From positions 2,356,001-2,420,000 of the forward strand of contig NC_014507.1 of NCBI RefSeq assembly GCF_000147875.1: DNA of 64,000 bases, read 5' to 3'. Under the pieces are notes generated by a model. The model was not told the DNA's origin, did no database searches, and saw only the letters and a list, made by a program, of their open reading frames with translations. This document shows, piece after piece, positions 7,740-16,474 of this stretch; position 1 is the stretch's first letter; every line of letters begins with the position of its first letter. Source of the DNA: Methanolacinia petrolearia DSM 11571 (lineage in GTDB: Archaea > Halobacteriota > Methanomicrobia > Methanomicrobiales > Methanomicrobiaceae). The position numbers were made by a program, and so were the translations under genes.

Positions 7740-10337
7740 TTATTCTTTCTGCACTGTTATTATGACGTCTTCGGACGGCTGGAGAACATCGACTTCCTCG
7801 CCTGCAACCCTGTACGCGAAGACGGGCTCGAATGAACCGGGTATTACTGCGATCTCCTCCCCGTCGACCATAACCGAGCCGGGCGGGGTTATCTTCTGTT
7901 CGTCGGAGAGCGACCTGACAGCATCCATGTATCCTTTGGCCTTGTTCCTCAGGTTCGGGCCGATAAGCCCCATGTTAAACGATACACCGGATACGATCTT
8001 CTGAAGATCGGGCTTGTCAGATCTCCACTCTACATTTGCATTGAGGGTTGCCGACGCATCTCCGCCATCGTCAATCTGCAGGGGTGTATATACGGCAACA
8101 TGGCCCAGCGGGGCGTTGAGTGCAAGACCTTCGTCATGCTTGTATCTCCTAATCTCGGAGACTATCTTTATGACAAGGTCTCCTTCTGCCTTTGCTTCGT
8201 CGTCCTTAAACCCGGACTCGACCCATGGCTGTGCGTGCACACTCTCTTTGCCGCCGGTCAGGTATGAGTAGCACTCCTCGGCAAAGAAAGGAGTCATGGG
8301 TGCAAGCATCCTGCAAAGCGCATCGAGGCATGTCCTCAGGACATAGAGTGCACTGCCTCTTCCTTCTTCACTGCCGTAGAGCCGGCCCTTTACAAGTTCG
8401 ATGTAGTTGTCTGCAAAGACGTCGCGTGCAAACTCCCTGATGGCACGGATCGCCTGATCGAACTGGAAGCCTTCCATCGCCGCCGTGACCTCTTCGATCG
8501 ATTCGGAGAGCCTGTGCATCATCCAGCGGTCTACGAGATATGTCGCCTCATTGTCCTCGGGATATCCCCTTTCAAGATGCATCAGGACGAAGCGGTTGAT
8601 GTTCCACATCTTTGTCTGGAACCTCGACGCCGCGATTACGTCATTCCAGTTGAATACGATATCCTGACCGGTCGACGCTCCTGCCGCACTCCACTGGCGG
8701 AACGGGTCCGCACCGTATTTGACAAGGATCTCCTCGGGCGCGATTATATTGTTACGGCTCTTGGACATCTTGAAACCGTCATCACCGAGAACCATACCGT
8801 TTACAAGAATATTCTCCCACGGGTGGCTGCCGGTCAGCGCAACCGAACGGAGGATCGTGTAAAACGCCCATGTCCTTATGATGTCATGGCCCTGCGGTCG
8901 AATCTGTGCAGGGAAAAGTTTGGGAGTACCTGAACCGTCCCAGCCCGTGATGTTGAGGACTGATATGGATGAGTCCATCCATGTGTCCAGGACATCCTCT
9001 TCACCGTGAAACTCTGTCGAACCGCACTTTGGGCACGGTTTCTTCGGCTTGTCTACGGTCGGGTCGATCGGAAGGTCCTCTTCGTCCGGCAGAATTACTT
9101 CCCCGCATTTGCTGCAGAACCAGACAGGGATCGGGGTCGCGAATATTCTCTGCCTCGATATGCACCAGTCCCATTCCATCTGCGACGCCCAGTTCTCAAG
9201 GCGCATCTTCATGTGCTCTGGCGTCCAGTTGATCTGGTTTGCTGCATCGAGGATCTCCTCGTTGTGCACCTTGACGAACCACTGTCTCTCCGAGAGTATC
9301 TCGATCGGCGTCTTGCATCTCCAGCATGTTCCGACCCTCTGTTCGAGATCCTCCTGACGCTTCAGGATGCCAAGCGATTCCATATCAGAAAGGATCGCCT
9401 TCCTGCACTCTCCCGAAGACATTCCCTCGTATTTGCCTGCAACCGCGGTCATCTTTCCGCTGAGATCTATCGCCTTTCTGAGATCGAGGTTGTGCTGCTT
9501 CCACCAGTGGACATCCTGCTTATCGCCGAACGTACAGATCATGACGGCGCCGCTTCCGAACTTAGGGTCGACTGCCTCATCGGAGATTACCTTCACGTCA
9601 TGGCCGAAGATCGGAACTTTGAGCGTCTTTCCCCTGATCCTGTCGTATCTCTTATCCTCAGGGTGGACTGCCACAGCGACACAGGCAGCAAGGAGCTCGG
9701 GCCTTGTCGTCGCGATCTCGACACCGTCGAAGTCGAAGAAGTTTAGCTTCGTCTTCCTGTCCTCGTAGGAGACCTCTGCGAATGCAATCGCGGTCTCGCA
9801 GCGGGTGCAGAAGTTGACCGGATGCTCGCTCTGGTATATGTCTCCCTTCTTATACATCCTGAGGAAAGAGAGCTGGGTCTTCCTGTAATATTTCGGGAGC
9901 ATCGTGATGTATTCGTTGCTCCAGTCGTTGGAAAATCCACACCTGATCATCGTCTGGCGCATCTTCTCGATATTTTTGAGTGTCAGCTCCCTGCACATCT
10001 CGCGGAACTGCTGGCGCGGGACATCGTTTTTGGTGATCCCGTTTAACTCCTCTACCTTGACCTCCGTCGGAAGGCCATGGCAGTCCCAGCCCTGGGGAAA
10101 CATGACATTGTAGCCCCTCATTCTCTTGTATCTGGCGATGAAGTCTATATAGCACCAGTTAAACGCATTTCCTATATGGAAATTTCCGGTAGGATAGGGA
10201 GGCGGCGTGTCGATTATGAACTGCGGTTTTTTGGATTCGGGGTCGAAATAATACGACTCCTTCTTCCATGTTTTGAGCCAGCGCTCCTCTACCTCGGCGG
10301 GTTCGTAATTTTTAGGTATCTCCTTTGGTGCAGACAT
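7740..10337 (-). CDS. valS: Valyl-tRNA synthetase
   Basis: Class I synthetase that charges tRNA-Val; a tRNA-Val gene is also in this window. 865 residues. The HIGH motif is FHIGN (53-57) and KMSKS is at 523-527. The editing domain lies between them, with a zinc-ribbon-like insertion of cysteines 408/411 and 435/438. The anticodon-binding helical domain follows and includes [10 protein letters not shown]. It is archaeal in length and lacks the long C-terminal coiled coil of bacterial ValS. A TATA-like GAATATATG at about 10362-10370 points to a near-leaderless start at 10337. Confidence 0.98.
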   Translation of the reverse strand: MSAPKEIPKNYEPAEVEERWLKTWKKESYYFDPESKKPQFIIDTPPPYPTGNFHIGNAFNWCYIDFIARYKRMRGYNVMFPQGWDCHGLPTEVKVEELNGITKNDVPRQQFREMCRELTLKNIEKMRQTMIRCGFSNDWSNEYITMLPKYYRKTQLSFLRMYKKGDIYQSEHPVNFCTRCETAIAFAEVSYEDRKTKLNFFDFDGVEIATTRPELLAACVAVAVHPEDKRYDRIRGKTLKVPIFGHDVKVISDEAVDPKFGSGAVMICTFGDKQDVHWWKQHNLDLRKAIDLSGKMTAVAGKYEGMSSGECRKAILSDMESLGILKRQEDLEQRVGTCWRCKTPIEILSERQWFVKVHNEEILDAANQINWTPEHMKMRLENWASQMEWDWCISRQRIFATPIPVWFCSKCGEVILPDEEDLPIDPTVDKPKKPCPKCGSTEFHGEEDVLDTWMDSSISVLNITGWDGSGTPKLFPAQIRPQGHDIIRTWAFYTILRSVALTGSHPWENILVNGMVLGDDGFKMSKSRNNIIAPEEILVKYGADPFRQWSAAGASTGQDIVFNWNDVIAASRFQTKMWNINRFVLMHLERGYPEDNEATYLVDRWMMHRLSESIEEVTAAMEGFQFDQAIRAIREFARDVFADNYIELVKGRLYGSEEGRGSALYVLRTCLDALCRMLAPMTPFFAEECYSYLTGGKESVHAQPWVESGFKDDEAKAEGDLVIKIVSEIRRYKHDEGLALNAPLGHVAVYTPLQIDDGGDASATLNANVEWRSDKPDLQKIVSGVSFNMGLIGPNLRNKAKGYMDAVRSLSDEQKITPPGSVMVDGEEIAVIPGSFEPVFAYRVAGEEVDVLQPSEDVIITVQKE

Positions 10338-10516
10338 TTCCTAAAAATTGGTTTTATTGCATCATATATTCTGCCATAAATTCTGGTGAAAGCATTCAGG
10401 GAAACGGTAAAACACGGTCGGCATTCACCCGGAAATAAATAAGATCGCACGAGGTACATCTAAAAAATAGTGAAGGGATTACTTTAACATCATTATTTCA
10501 TATAATTTATAACAGA

Positions 10517-11707
10517 ATGACATCACGCCCTGATATGATAATCGCGGCAGTACTCTGTATAGCAGGAGTCCTGATAGCCCCTTTTATCCAGCCTCCATGG
10601 CTGCTTGCATTAATTGCGATCCTTGTCAGCGGCATTTTTTACCTGATGAAGAATACCCACTACCCGGCAATAGGGATTAGCGTTGTCGCACTGTTCTATG
10701 GTCTGGGACTAGTATCCCTGATGGTATTCCTCGGAACTCTTGTAATTGTAATTCTCGGCGAAGCGGTGTTCAGGCTGGTCGAAAAGATCGAACTGAAATA
10801 CCTCGTCAACATCATCATTTCGATGATCGCCGCACTCGGCGTTTATTTTTACCTGGGCTATGGGAATATTCTGGTCCCGATCACCGGTGTCATCGTTGCC
10901 CTGCTCCTCAAATCGGCTCTTAAAAAGAGGGAGGATGCGCTGATGATAGAGTGCTTCGGGACGGCTATGACGATGTATCTCTTCGAAGACATCAGTTTTT
11001 CCGTGGAGATTACCAGTCTCATCCTCGCCCTTGTCATATCCTTTGCATTCGGACTGACAGCATACAGGATGAAGGCGGCAGACAGGTCGGGCCTATTCAG
11101 CGGGGCACTGATGGGTCTTTTGATCATTGTCTTTTCCAACGTGACCTGGTTTTTGCTGATGCTGTCCTTCTTCATTCTCGGCACTGCATTCACGAAGTAC
11201 AAATACGAGATCAAGAAACGCGAAGGAGTTGCCGAATCGCGTGGAGGAGTCAGGGGATTTACAAACGTATTTGCAAACGGACTTGTGGCCCTCTGCGGAG
11301 CCGTACTCTATGGCATATACGGTGATCTGGCATTCCTTGCACTATATGTAGGAAGCATCGCTGCCGCGACAGCCGATACAACCGCAAGCGAACTGGGGAT
11401 GCTCGGGAAACAGCCGTTCCTGATTACCACCCTCCAGCCCGTGCCCAAGGGAACGGACGGAGGAGTCACGATTATGGGTGAAGTCCTTGCAATACTTGCC
11501 GCATTAATAATCGGAATAGTCGCCTTCGCCCTCAGGATCGGCCCGCCGGAGATCATTCCGGTTGCGGTGATCGCAGGGTTTGTAGGAACAAATGTCGACA
11601 GCCTCGTGGGCGCTACGCTTGAGAGGAAAAAGATCATAGGAAATTCAGGAACCAATATGTTCTGTACCATCGCCGGCGGAGTCGCCGGGATGCTTCTTCT
11701 CCATTAA
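10517..11707 (+). CDS. DUF92 family integral membrane protein (VTE6-like domain)
   Basis: 396 residues with about ten to twelve hydrophobic segments. The C-terminal half carries the DUF92 signatures: RGGVRGFTNVFANG (242-255), ADTTASELG (286-294), GTDGGVT (near 315) and DSLVGATLE (near 361). The plant member VTE6 is a phytyl-phosphate kinase, and DUF92 is related to CTP-dependent polyprenol kinases. A prenyl-phosphate role in archaeal lipid or dolichol recycling is therefore plausible but unproven. The N-terminal half is a further membrane block seen in archaeal members. Convergent with the membrane protein at 11731. Confidence 0.8.
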   Translation: MTSRPDMIIAAVLCIAGVLIAPFIQPPWLLALIAILVSGIFYLMKNTHYPAIGISVVALFYGLGLVSLMVFLGTLVIVILGEAVFRLVEKIELKYLVNIIISMIAALGVYFYLGYGNILVPITGVIVALLLKSALKKREDALMIECFGTAMTMYLFEDISFSVEITSLILALVISFAFGLTAYRMKAADRSGLFSGALMGLLIIVFSNVTWFLLMLSFFILGTAFTKYKYEIKKREGVAESRGGVRGFTNVFANGLVALCGAVLYGIYGDLAFLALYVGSIAAATADTTASELGMLGKQPFLITTLQPVPKGTDGGVTIMGEVLAILAALIIGIVAFALRIGPPEIIPVAVIAGFVGTNVDSLVGATLERKKIIGNSGTNMFCTIAGGVAGMLLLH

Positions 11708-11730
11708 ATAATTAAAATAAAATCAGGGAA

Positions 11731-12597
11731 TCAGGAATATTTGTACCATCTTCCCTTTTCGTCGTATTCGCCCATTCCTACGCCTTCTATACCGCCTGCA
11801 CTGCCGATCTCAACAGGAACGGCATTGAGGAGGACATCCCTGTAAAATGCGGCCTTATATGGAAGCAGTACAAGGACCGAGACGAATATTCCGAGAGCAT
11901 AAATGAAAGAGGTCATAAGAATTCCGTAATCACCGATAATTCCCATAAAAGCCTCAGGGTCAGTTGCAATCTGGTTGAGTTCGGTCTCGGTCATATCCAC
12001 AAGCGGCAGAAGCTGATCAGTCAGCAGACCGGACCAGAGGATCATAAGGCCGAACCCGATTATTATCAGGAGAAGGAGGGCGACGGCATAAAAGGAAATT
12101 ACCTCGGCCGTTTTAATCCCGTTCAGTTCCAGGCTCCTCTTTATTGATTCGAAGACCTTCTTATCCTCGAATATCGCGGCGGTATCATAGAAGAACGTAA
12201 GAAGGACGAAGGGTACGAACATTACGACTATTATAATAAACGGGAGCAGCTCCCCTCCGCCTGACATCAGGGGAACGAAGGCTAAAACGATTAGAATAAC
12301 CGCAACCAAGAACAGCAGAACTCCGGGGATCAGCACCCTGAAATAACCCGAAGCTCCCATTTTCAGGTAGGAGCAGATCGAATAGTCGTCATTTTTCACA
12401 CACCCGTATGTAGCTGCAAGAAAGAACGGGATTGCAAGGAGCCATATGAATCCTATTTTTTCGCTCAGGAAAGCACCTGATTCACCGAATGCAGAAGATA
12501 TCTGCAAGTAGCCGAATATAGCGCATATGAGCGGCGCAACCCACAAACACGGGTTTCTGAGCAGTAGCAGGCCTGTTCTCAGGGATTTCATTCCCAT
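11731..12597 (-). CDS. Polytopic membrane protein of unknown function
   Basis: 288 residues. Hydrophobic segments are visible at about 15-32, 48-62, 85-107, 112-135, 165-190 and 225-245, with an N-in basic start and a soluble tail of about 30 residues that is rich in Gly. The pattern resembles the loosely defined archaeal DUF7847-type membrane proteins, but I cannot assign a function. It begins 2 bases after the stop of the COG1751 gene, so the two are probably co-transcribed. Confidence 0.7.
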   Translation of the reverse strand: MGMKSLRTGLLLLRNPCLWVAPLICAIFGYLQISSAFGESGAFLSEKIGFIWLLAIPFFLAATYGCVKNDDYSICSYLKMGASGYFRVLIPGVLLFLVAVILIVLAFVPLMSGGGELLPFIIIVVMFVPFVLLTFFYDTAAIFEDKKVFESIKRSLELNGIKTAEVISFYAVALLLLIIIGFGLMILWSGLLTDQLLPLVDMTETELNQIATDPEAFMGIIGDYGILMTSFIYALGIFVSVLVLLPYKAAFYRDVLLNAVPVEIGSAGGIEGVGMGEYDEKGRWYKYS

Positions 12598-12599
12598 GG

Positions 12600-13190
12600 T
12601 CAGCGGTTCCTCGGCATCGCCACGATTTCACGAACCTGAAGCGAGAAGTAATCTGCAGTATGGGCGGGTTTGATCACGCACACGGTATCGGCTCCGGTTG
12701 CGGTTCCTCCGACAGCGACAATCTCGGAATCGACCGGGACTTCGCCCTGGTCTGCAGCTATAAGGGTGCATTCGACGGCGACCTTGAGGCCGACTGCAAC
12801 TGTTCTCCGGAGTGCCTCGGCAATTGCCTCAGTCCTCGAAGAGCCACCGAGTTTCTGCGATCTTGAGATCGCACGCTCAAGGCCTGAGAGCGCATGGGTT
12901 CCTTTTATTATCCTGACCCCTTTCGATTCGAGATCAGCCACTTTGTCTGCCGGGAATTCCCAGACGCCGGGTTTGCTGAACCCGACAACATGCGTCACTA
13001 CGATCAGCTGAATTCCGGTATTCTTTATGGCTTCATAAAATATTTCGGCCGTCATTCCCCCCGAACTCGCGACGACTATCTTATCCAATCCGAGCTCCTT
13101 TGCCCGCTCAACTGCAAAGGCGGCACTGTCCCGGGTGTTTTCAGGACCAGGATTGTTGAAATAGTAGGTTGTTTTGGCTGAATAACTCAT
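12600..13190 (-). CDS. COG1751 protein (pyruvate kinase C-terminal-like domain)
   Basis: 196 residues. It resembles the alpha/beta C-terminal domain of pyruvate kinase standing alone: KIVVASSGGMTAEIF forms the first strand-loop-helix and VAVGGTATGADT the late glycine-rich loop. The family is widespread in archaea and some bacteria and has no proven reaction. A ligand-binding or regulatory role is only analogy to the allosteric site of pyruvate kinase. First gene of a two-gene unit with the membrane protein at 11731. Confidence 0.8.
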   Translation of the reverse strand: MSYSAKTTYYFNNPGPENTRDSAAFAVERAKELGLDKIVVASSGGMTAEIFYEAIKNTGIQLIVVTHVVGFSKPGVWEFPADKVADLESKGVRIIKGTHALSGLERAISRSQKLGGSSRTEAIAEALRRTVAVGLKVAVECTLIAADQGEVPVDSEIVAVGGTATGADTVCVIKPAHTADYFSLQVREIVAMPRNR

Positions 13191-13312
13191 ATTCGGATAT
13201 ATTTCAACTTATGAAATAATTTATTTTTGCACAGCAGGGCTTCGTAAGAGGGATCGATTGCAAACAAGATATTTATTCATCAGGAGTCCTCAATCTATTC
13301 AGGAGAATTACC

Positions 13313-14485
13313 ATGGTCCGCCTTGCAATCGCAGGAAAACCTAACTGCGGAAAATCAACATTTTTTACAGCAAGCACGCTTGCCCCGGCAGAGATTGCCA
13401 ATTATCCGTTCACAACTATCGATGCCAACCACGGTATCGCATATGCCAGAATAAACTGCCCGTGCAAAGAGCTTGGAATTGAGAACTGCCAGGCATGCAA
13501 CGACGGCGTGAGGTTTATACAGATCGGCCTGATAGATGTTGCCGGACTTGTTCCCGACGCCCATAAGGGCAAGGGTCTTGGGAACAAATTCCTGGACAAT
13601 CTCAGAGAAGCCGACGCGATACTTCATATAATCGACGCTTCGGGGGGAACAGACGAAGAGGGAAACCCGGTCGGAACGGGAACACACGACCCTATGATCG
13701 ACATCGGCTTTGTCGAGACCGAGATGAAGATGTGGGTCACAGGGCTTTTGGAGAAAAACTGGCAAAAAATCCAGCGCTCCGCCCAGCAGAAGACGTTCTC
13801 AATCGAAGACGCGGTAACCGAACAGCTCGCCGGACTTGCGGTAACTTATGAAGACGTAGTCTCGGCCGAAAGGGAGAGCGGCGTCGATCTCAAAAAATGC
13901 ACGCAGGAAGAACTCGTCGCATTCTGCGGGGAGCTCATCAGCTCTTCCAAACCGTTCCTTGTAATCGGAAACAAGATCGATCTCGCGCCGCCGGATATCG
14001 TTGAAAGTCTGAAAAACGAAGACATCTCCTTTGCAAGCGCAGCAAGCGAATTCGCCCTAAGAAAGGCTGCGGAAGGCAAATTTGTCGAATACCTCCCGGG
14101 AGACAAGGATTTCACGATAAACAACCCGGAAAAACTGAGCGATGCACAGAAGGCAGGCCTCGAGGCGATCCGCGGGATCATGAAAAAATTCAACGGAACC
14201 GGAGTACAGGAGGCAATAAACAAGGCCGTGTTCGAGCTGCTCGACCTGATCGTCGTATTTCCGGTTGAAGACGAGAACAAGTTCTGCGACGGCCAGGGCA
14301 GGGTTCTTCCCGATGCGTTCCTGATGAAGAGAGGTTCAACTCCCCACGAGATGGCCTTTCAGGTCCACACTGATATAGGAGAGGGATTCCTTTATGCCGT
14401 CGATGCCAGAACTAAGATGAGAATCAAGGAGAATCACGAATTAAAGAACGGCGACATAATAAAGATCGTGTCCACAAAAAAATAA
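13313..14485 (+). CDS. YchF/Obg-related GTPase (archaeal MJ1332 type)
   Basis: 390 residues. Walker A GKPNCGKST is at 8-16, switch II follows DVAGLVPDAHKG near 74-85, and G4 is NKID near 221. A helical insertion separates the G domain from a C-terminal TGS-like domain, whose final part includes GFLYAVDARTKMRI. Relatives bind ATP or GTP and associate with ribosomes. The cysteine-rich insertion CPCKELGIENCQAC (residues 50-63) is characteristic of archaeal members. An AGGAGA Shine-Dalgarno sequence precedes the ATG. Confidence 0.9.
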   Translation: MVRLAIAGKPNCGKSTFFTASTLAPAEIANYPFTTIDANHGIAYARINCPCKELGIENCQACNDGVRFIQIGLIDVAGLVPDAHKGKGLGNKFLDNLREADAILHIIDASGGTDEEGNPVGTGTHDPMIDIGFVETEMKMWVTGLLEKNWQKIQRSAQQKTFSIEDAVTEQLAGLAVTYEDVVSAERESGVDLKKCTQEELVAFCGELISSSKPFLVIGNKIDLAPPDIVESLKNEDISFASAASEFALRKAAEGKFVEYLPGDKDFTINNPEKLSDAQKAGLEAIRGIMKKFNGTGVQEAINKAVFELLDLIVVFPVEDENKFCDGQGRVLPDAFLMKRGSTPHEMAFQVHTDIGEGFLYAVDARTKMRIKENHELKNGDIIKIVSTKK

Positions 14486-14523
14486 TTTAACTTTTCTTTA
14501 GAAAATTGCCTGCACAGGTGGAA

Positions 14524-14534
14524 TATTATAAACC
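14524..14534 (+). promoter_or_regulatory. TATA box of the sirohaem protein gene
   Basis: TATTATAAACC centred about 26 bases before the ATG at 14555 predicts transcription starting at or next to the start codon, so the mRNA is probably leaderless. No Shine-Dalgarno sequence precedes the ATG, which agrees. Confidence 0.6.
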
Positions 14535-14554
14535 CGGCCACATAGAATTTTCAG

Positions 14555-15397
14555 ATGAATAAGACCAAAATCCCGGGTGTTTTGAAGGAAAATAATAAGA
14601 AATACCGGACAATACGAATAAGAGCACTTTCAGGGTTTCTGAACGCGGAAGAGATAGACACGATCTCCATCGCGGCGAAGAAATACGGATCAGGGATCAT
14701 ATGCTTTACTTCTCGCCTGAACGTTGAGATCCCCTATGTTCCTTTTGACAAGGTCAAAGACGCCGTCACGGATCTTGAAGAGGCAGGTCTTGTCATCGGC
14801 GGAACAGGTGCATCGGTCAGGGCGGTTTTTGCATGCAAAGGAGTCTTCTGCCCGCACGGAAATCTGGACACAAGGGCAGCAGCCCTTCTGGTCGAAGAGA
14901 ACTTCGGCGGCAGAAAACTCCCGGTAAAGTTCAAGACAGCAATTTCCGGTTGCCCTAACAACTGCGGCAGGGCGCAGCTCAATGATCTCGGCTTTATCGG
15001 GTTCAACACACCTGAAACAATTGTCGAACAGACATGTGACGGCTGCAATCTTTGCATCTCAACATGTAAAGAAGATGCAATATCCTTTGACGAACCTCAA
15101 CTGAAGATATCGATCGACTACTCGCTCTGCATCTCCTGCGGCGACTGCATAAGGGCCTGCAAAAAGGGAAATATAATCTCAAAGGAAACCGGAGTCAGGG
15201 CATATATCGGCGGAAGGGCAGGACGGGAGATCAAAGAGGGAGTCAGATACGAAAAGGATCTCTCTCCCGATGAAATCGTCGGGTTTACAGGAAAGATCCT
15301 TGATTACATGGATTCAGAGTGCAGTGGTCATGAACGCCTCTGCACTCATCTGGAAAAAAACGGATTCGAAAAACTCTATGAGTATCTCGAAAGATAA
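14555..15397 (+). CDS. Small sulfite/nitrite reductase-like sirohaem protein with two [4Fe-4S] sites
   Basis: 280 residues. An N-terminal sulfite/nitrite reductase ferredoxin-like half-domain precedes the sirohaem-[4Fe-4S] ligands C94, C99 (CKGVFC) and C133, C137 (CPNNC). A ferredoxin insert follows with C161/164/167/171 and C192/195/198/202. This layout fits the small dissimilatory sulfite-reductase-like proteins of methanogens, related to the C-terminal half of F420-dependent sulfite reductase (Fsr). Fsr itself has an extra F420H2-oxidising half that is missing here, so electrons must come from another donor. The substrate (sulfite, nitrite or other) cannot be told from sequence. Confidence 0.85.
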   Translation: MNKTKIPGVLKENNKKYRTIRIRALSGFLNAEEIDTISIAAKKYGSGIICFTSRLNVEIPYVPFDKVKDAVTDLEEAGLVIGGTGASVRAVFACKGVFCPHGNLDTRAAALLVEENFGGRKLPVKFKTAISGCPNNCGRAQLNDLGFIGFNTPETIVEQTCDGCNLCISTCKEDAISFDEPQLKISIDYSLCISCGDCIRACKKGNIISKETGVRAYIGGRAGREIKEGVRYEKDLSPDEIVGFTGKILDYMDSECSGHERLCTHLEKNGFEKLYEYLER

Positions 15398-15447
15398 ATA
15401 ATAATCCAAAACAGAACCCGGTTAATTTGACGGAAAAGCCAAAAACA

Positions 15448-15456
15448 TTTTATATC
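15448..15456 (+). promoter_or_regulatory. TATA box of the 106-residue protein gene
   Basis: TTTTATATC is centred about 27 bases upstream of the ATG at 15480, which places the predicted start site on the start codon. The ATG has no Shine-Dalgarno sequence, so a leaderless transcript is likely. Confidence 0.6.
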
Positions 15457-15479
15457 GACAAGATGATTATTAGTTTACC

Positions 15480-15800
15480 ATGGGCGGAGAGATCTTCCAG
15501 GCACAGGTCATAAAGAATTTCTTTGACTGCATCACCGGTACAGACAGGAATCTGACCCGGATTTACATGTGTGTAGTCAGCCTTGCCAAACTCAGGATGG
15601 AGCCGCCCGAAAAGTTTGCCGATCTGGTCGAGCAGATGAAGAAGAGCAAACAGAAAAGGGAATTATCAATCGATATTATAGATTATGTCTGTTCATGCGC
15701 AACGGAGATTGACCTGACTTCGGTCCAGACCGCATTCGGTGTCAAAGAAGTATCGGAGATGGCAGACACCTTCAACTCGATAAGCCTCGATTCACTATAA
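15480..15800 (+). CDS. Hypothetical helical protein, 106 residues
   Basis: I do not recognise this protein. It looks soluble and largely helical, with a basic middle (MKKSKQKRE, about 51-59) and no transmembrane segment. Three cysteines are present (residues 17, 31 and in VCSC), without a clear metal motif. It has its own TATA box with leaderless geometry, so it is transcribed separately from the sirohaem gene upstream. Codon use looks like that of its neighbours, which supports a real gene. Confidence 0.65.
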   Translation: MGGEIFQAQVIKNFFDCITGTDRNLTRIYMCVVSLAKLRMEPPEKFADLVEQMKKSKQKRELSIDIIDYVCSCATEIDLTSVQTAFGVKEVSEMADTFNSISLDSL

Positions 15801-15961
15801 TTACATAAACATTTTTTTCTACATTGAAACCCGCTAGCTAGGGCTTTAGAAAATTTACTTACAGGACGTTTTCCCGTCTATTTCATAACTCAGGGATTCT
15901 CACAAACTGGACGCGATATAAAATAAAAAGAAATAGTGTCATTTTCAAATATTTCATAACA

Positions 15962-16447
15962 ATGTCTGGTAATGAGAATACAAATACAGAAAAGATCGCG
16001 ATCAAAAAAGTAACACCGGAGAACTTTAACAAATTCATAGAACTCATCGAAAAACTCGCCGAATACGAGAAACTCACTCCACCCGATGACGATGCAAAAA
16101 AGCGCCTCAGGGAGGATGCATTATCTGAAAATCCGCGCTATGAGGCATACCTTGGTTTCATGAACGGGAATCCGGTCGGGTACATTACCATATATTACAC
16201 CTATTCGACATTTCTTGCAAAACCCACGCTCTATCTGGAGGACATCTTCGTTCTCGATGAGTGCAGGAAGCAGGGGCTTGGAAAAGAATTGTTCGAATTC
16301 TGCCGGAATATTGCACGGACAAAAGAATGCGGCCGAATTGACTGGACGGTCCTCACGTGGAACGAGCCTTCGATCAGGTTTTATGAAAAACAGGGCGGAA
16401 AAAGGCAGGACTGGTTCCTTTACAGGCTCGAAGGCGACGAAATCTAA
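15962..16447 (+). CDS. GNAT family N-acetyltransferase
   Basis: 161 residues. The acetyl-CoA binding motif A is visible as LYLEDIFVLDECRKQGLGKEL (split across residues about 83-103), with the R/Q-x-x-G-x-G/A pattern RKQGLG. The following IDWTVLTWNEPSIRFYEKQG is motif B with the catalytic-type tyrosine. The start resembles diamine or thialysine acetyltransferases, whose first strand also begins the domain directly, so a polyamine or amino acid substrate is possible. A TATA-like GATATAAAAT at about 15913-15922 lies upstream. Monocistronic. Confidence 0.85.
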   Translation: MSGNENTNTEKIAIKKVTPENFNKFIELIEKLAEYEKLTPPDDDAKKRLREDALSENPRYEAYLGFMNGNPVGYITIYYTYSTFLAKPTLYLEDIFVLDECRKQGLGKELFEFCRNIARTKECGRIDWTVLTWNEPSIRFYEKQGGKRQDWFLYRLEGDEI

Positions 16448-16474
16448 AAAATTAATATTTTTTAAATAGAAAAA

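Noticed and set aside
9006-9746. Long open frame opposite valS
   Set aside because: Antisense shadow of valS with no start signal.
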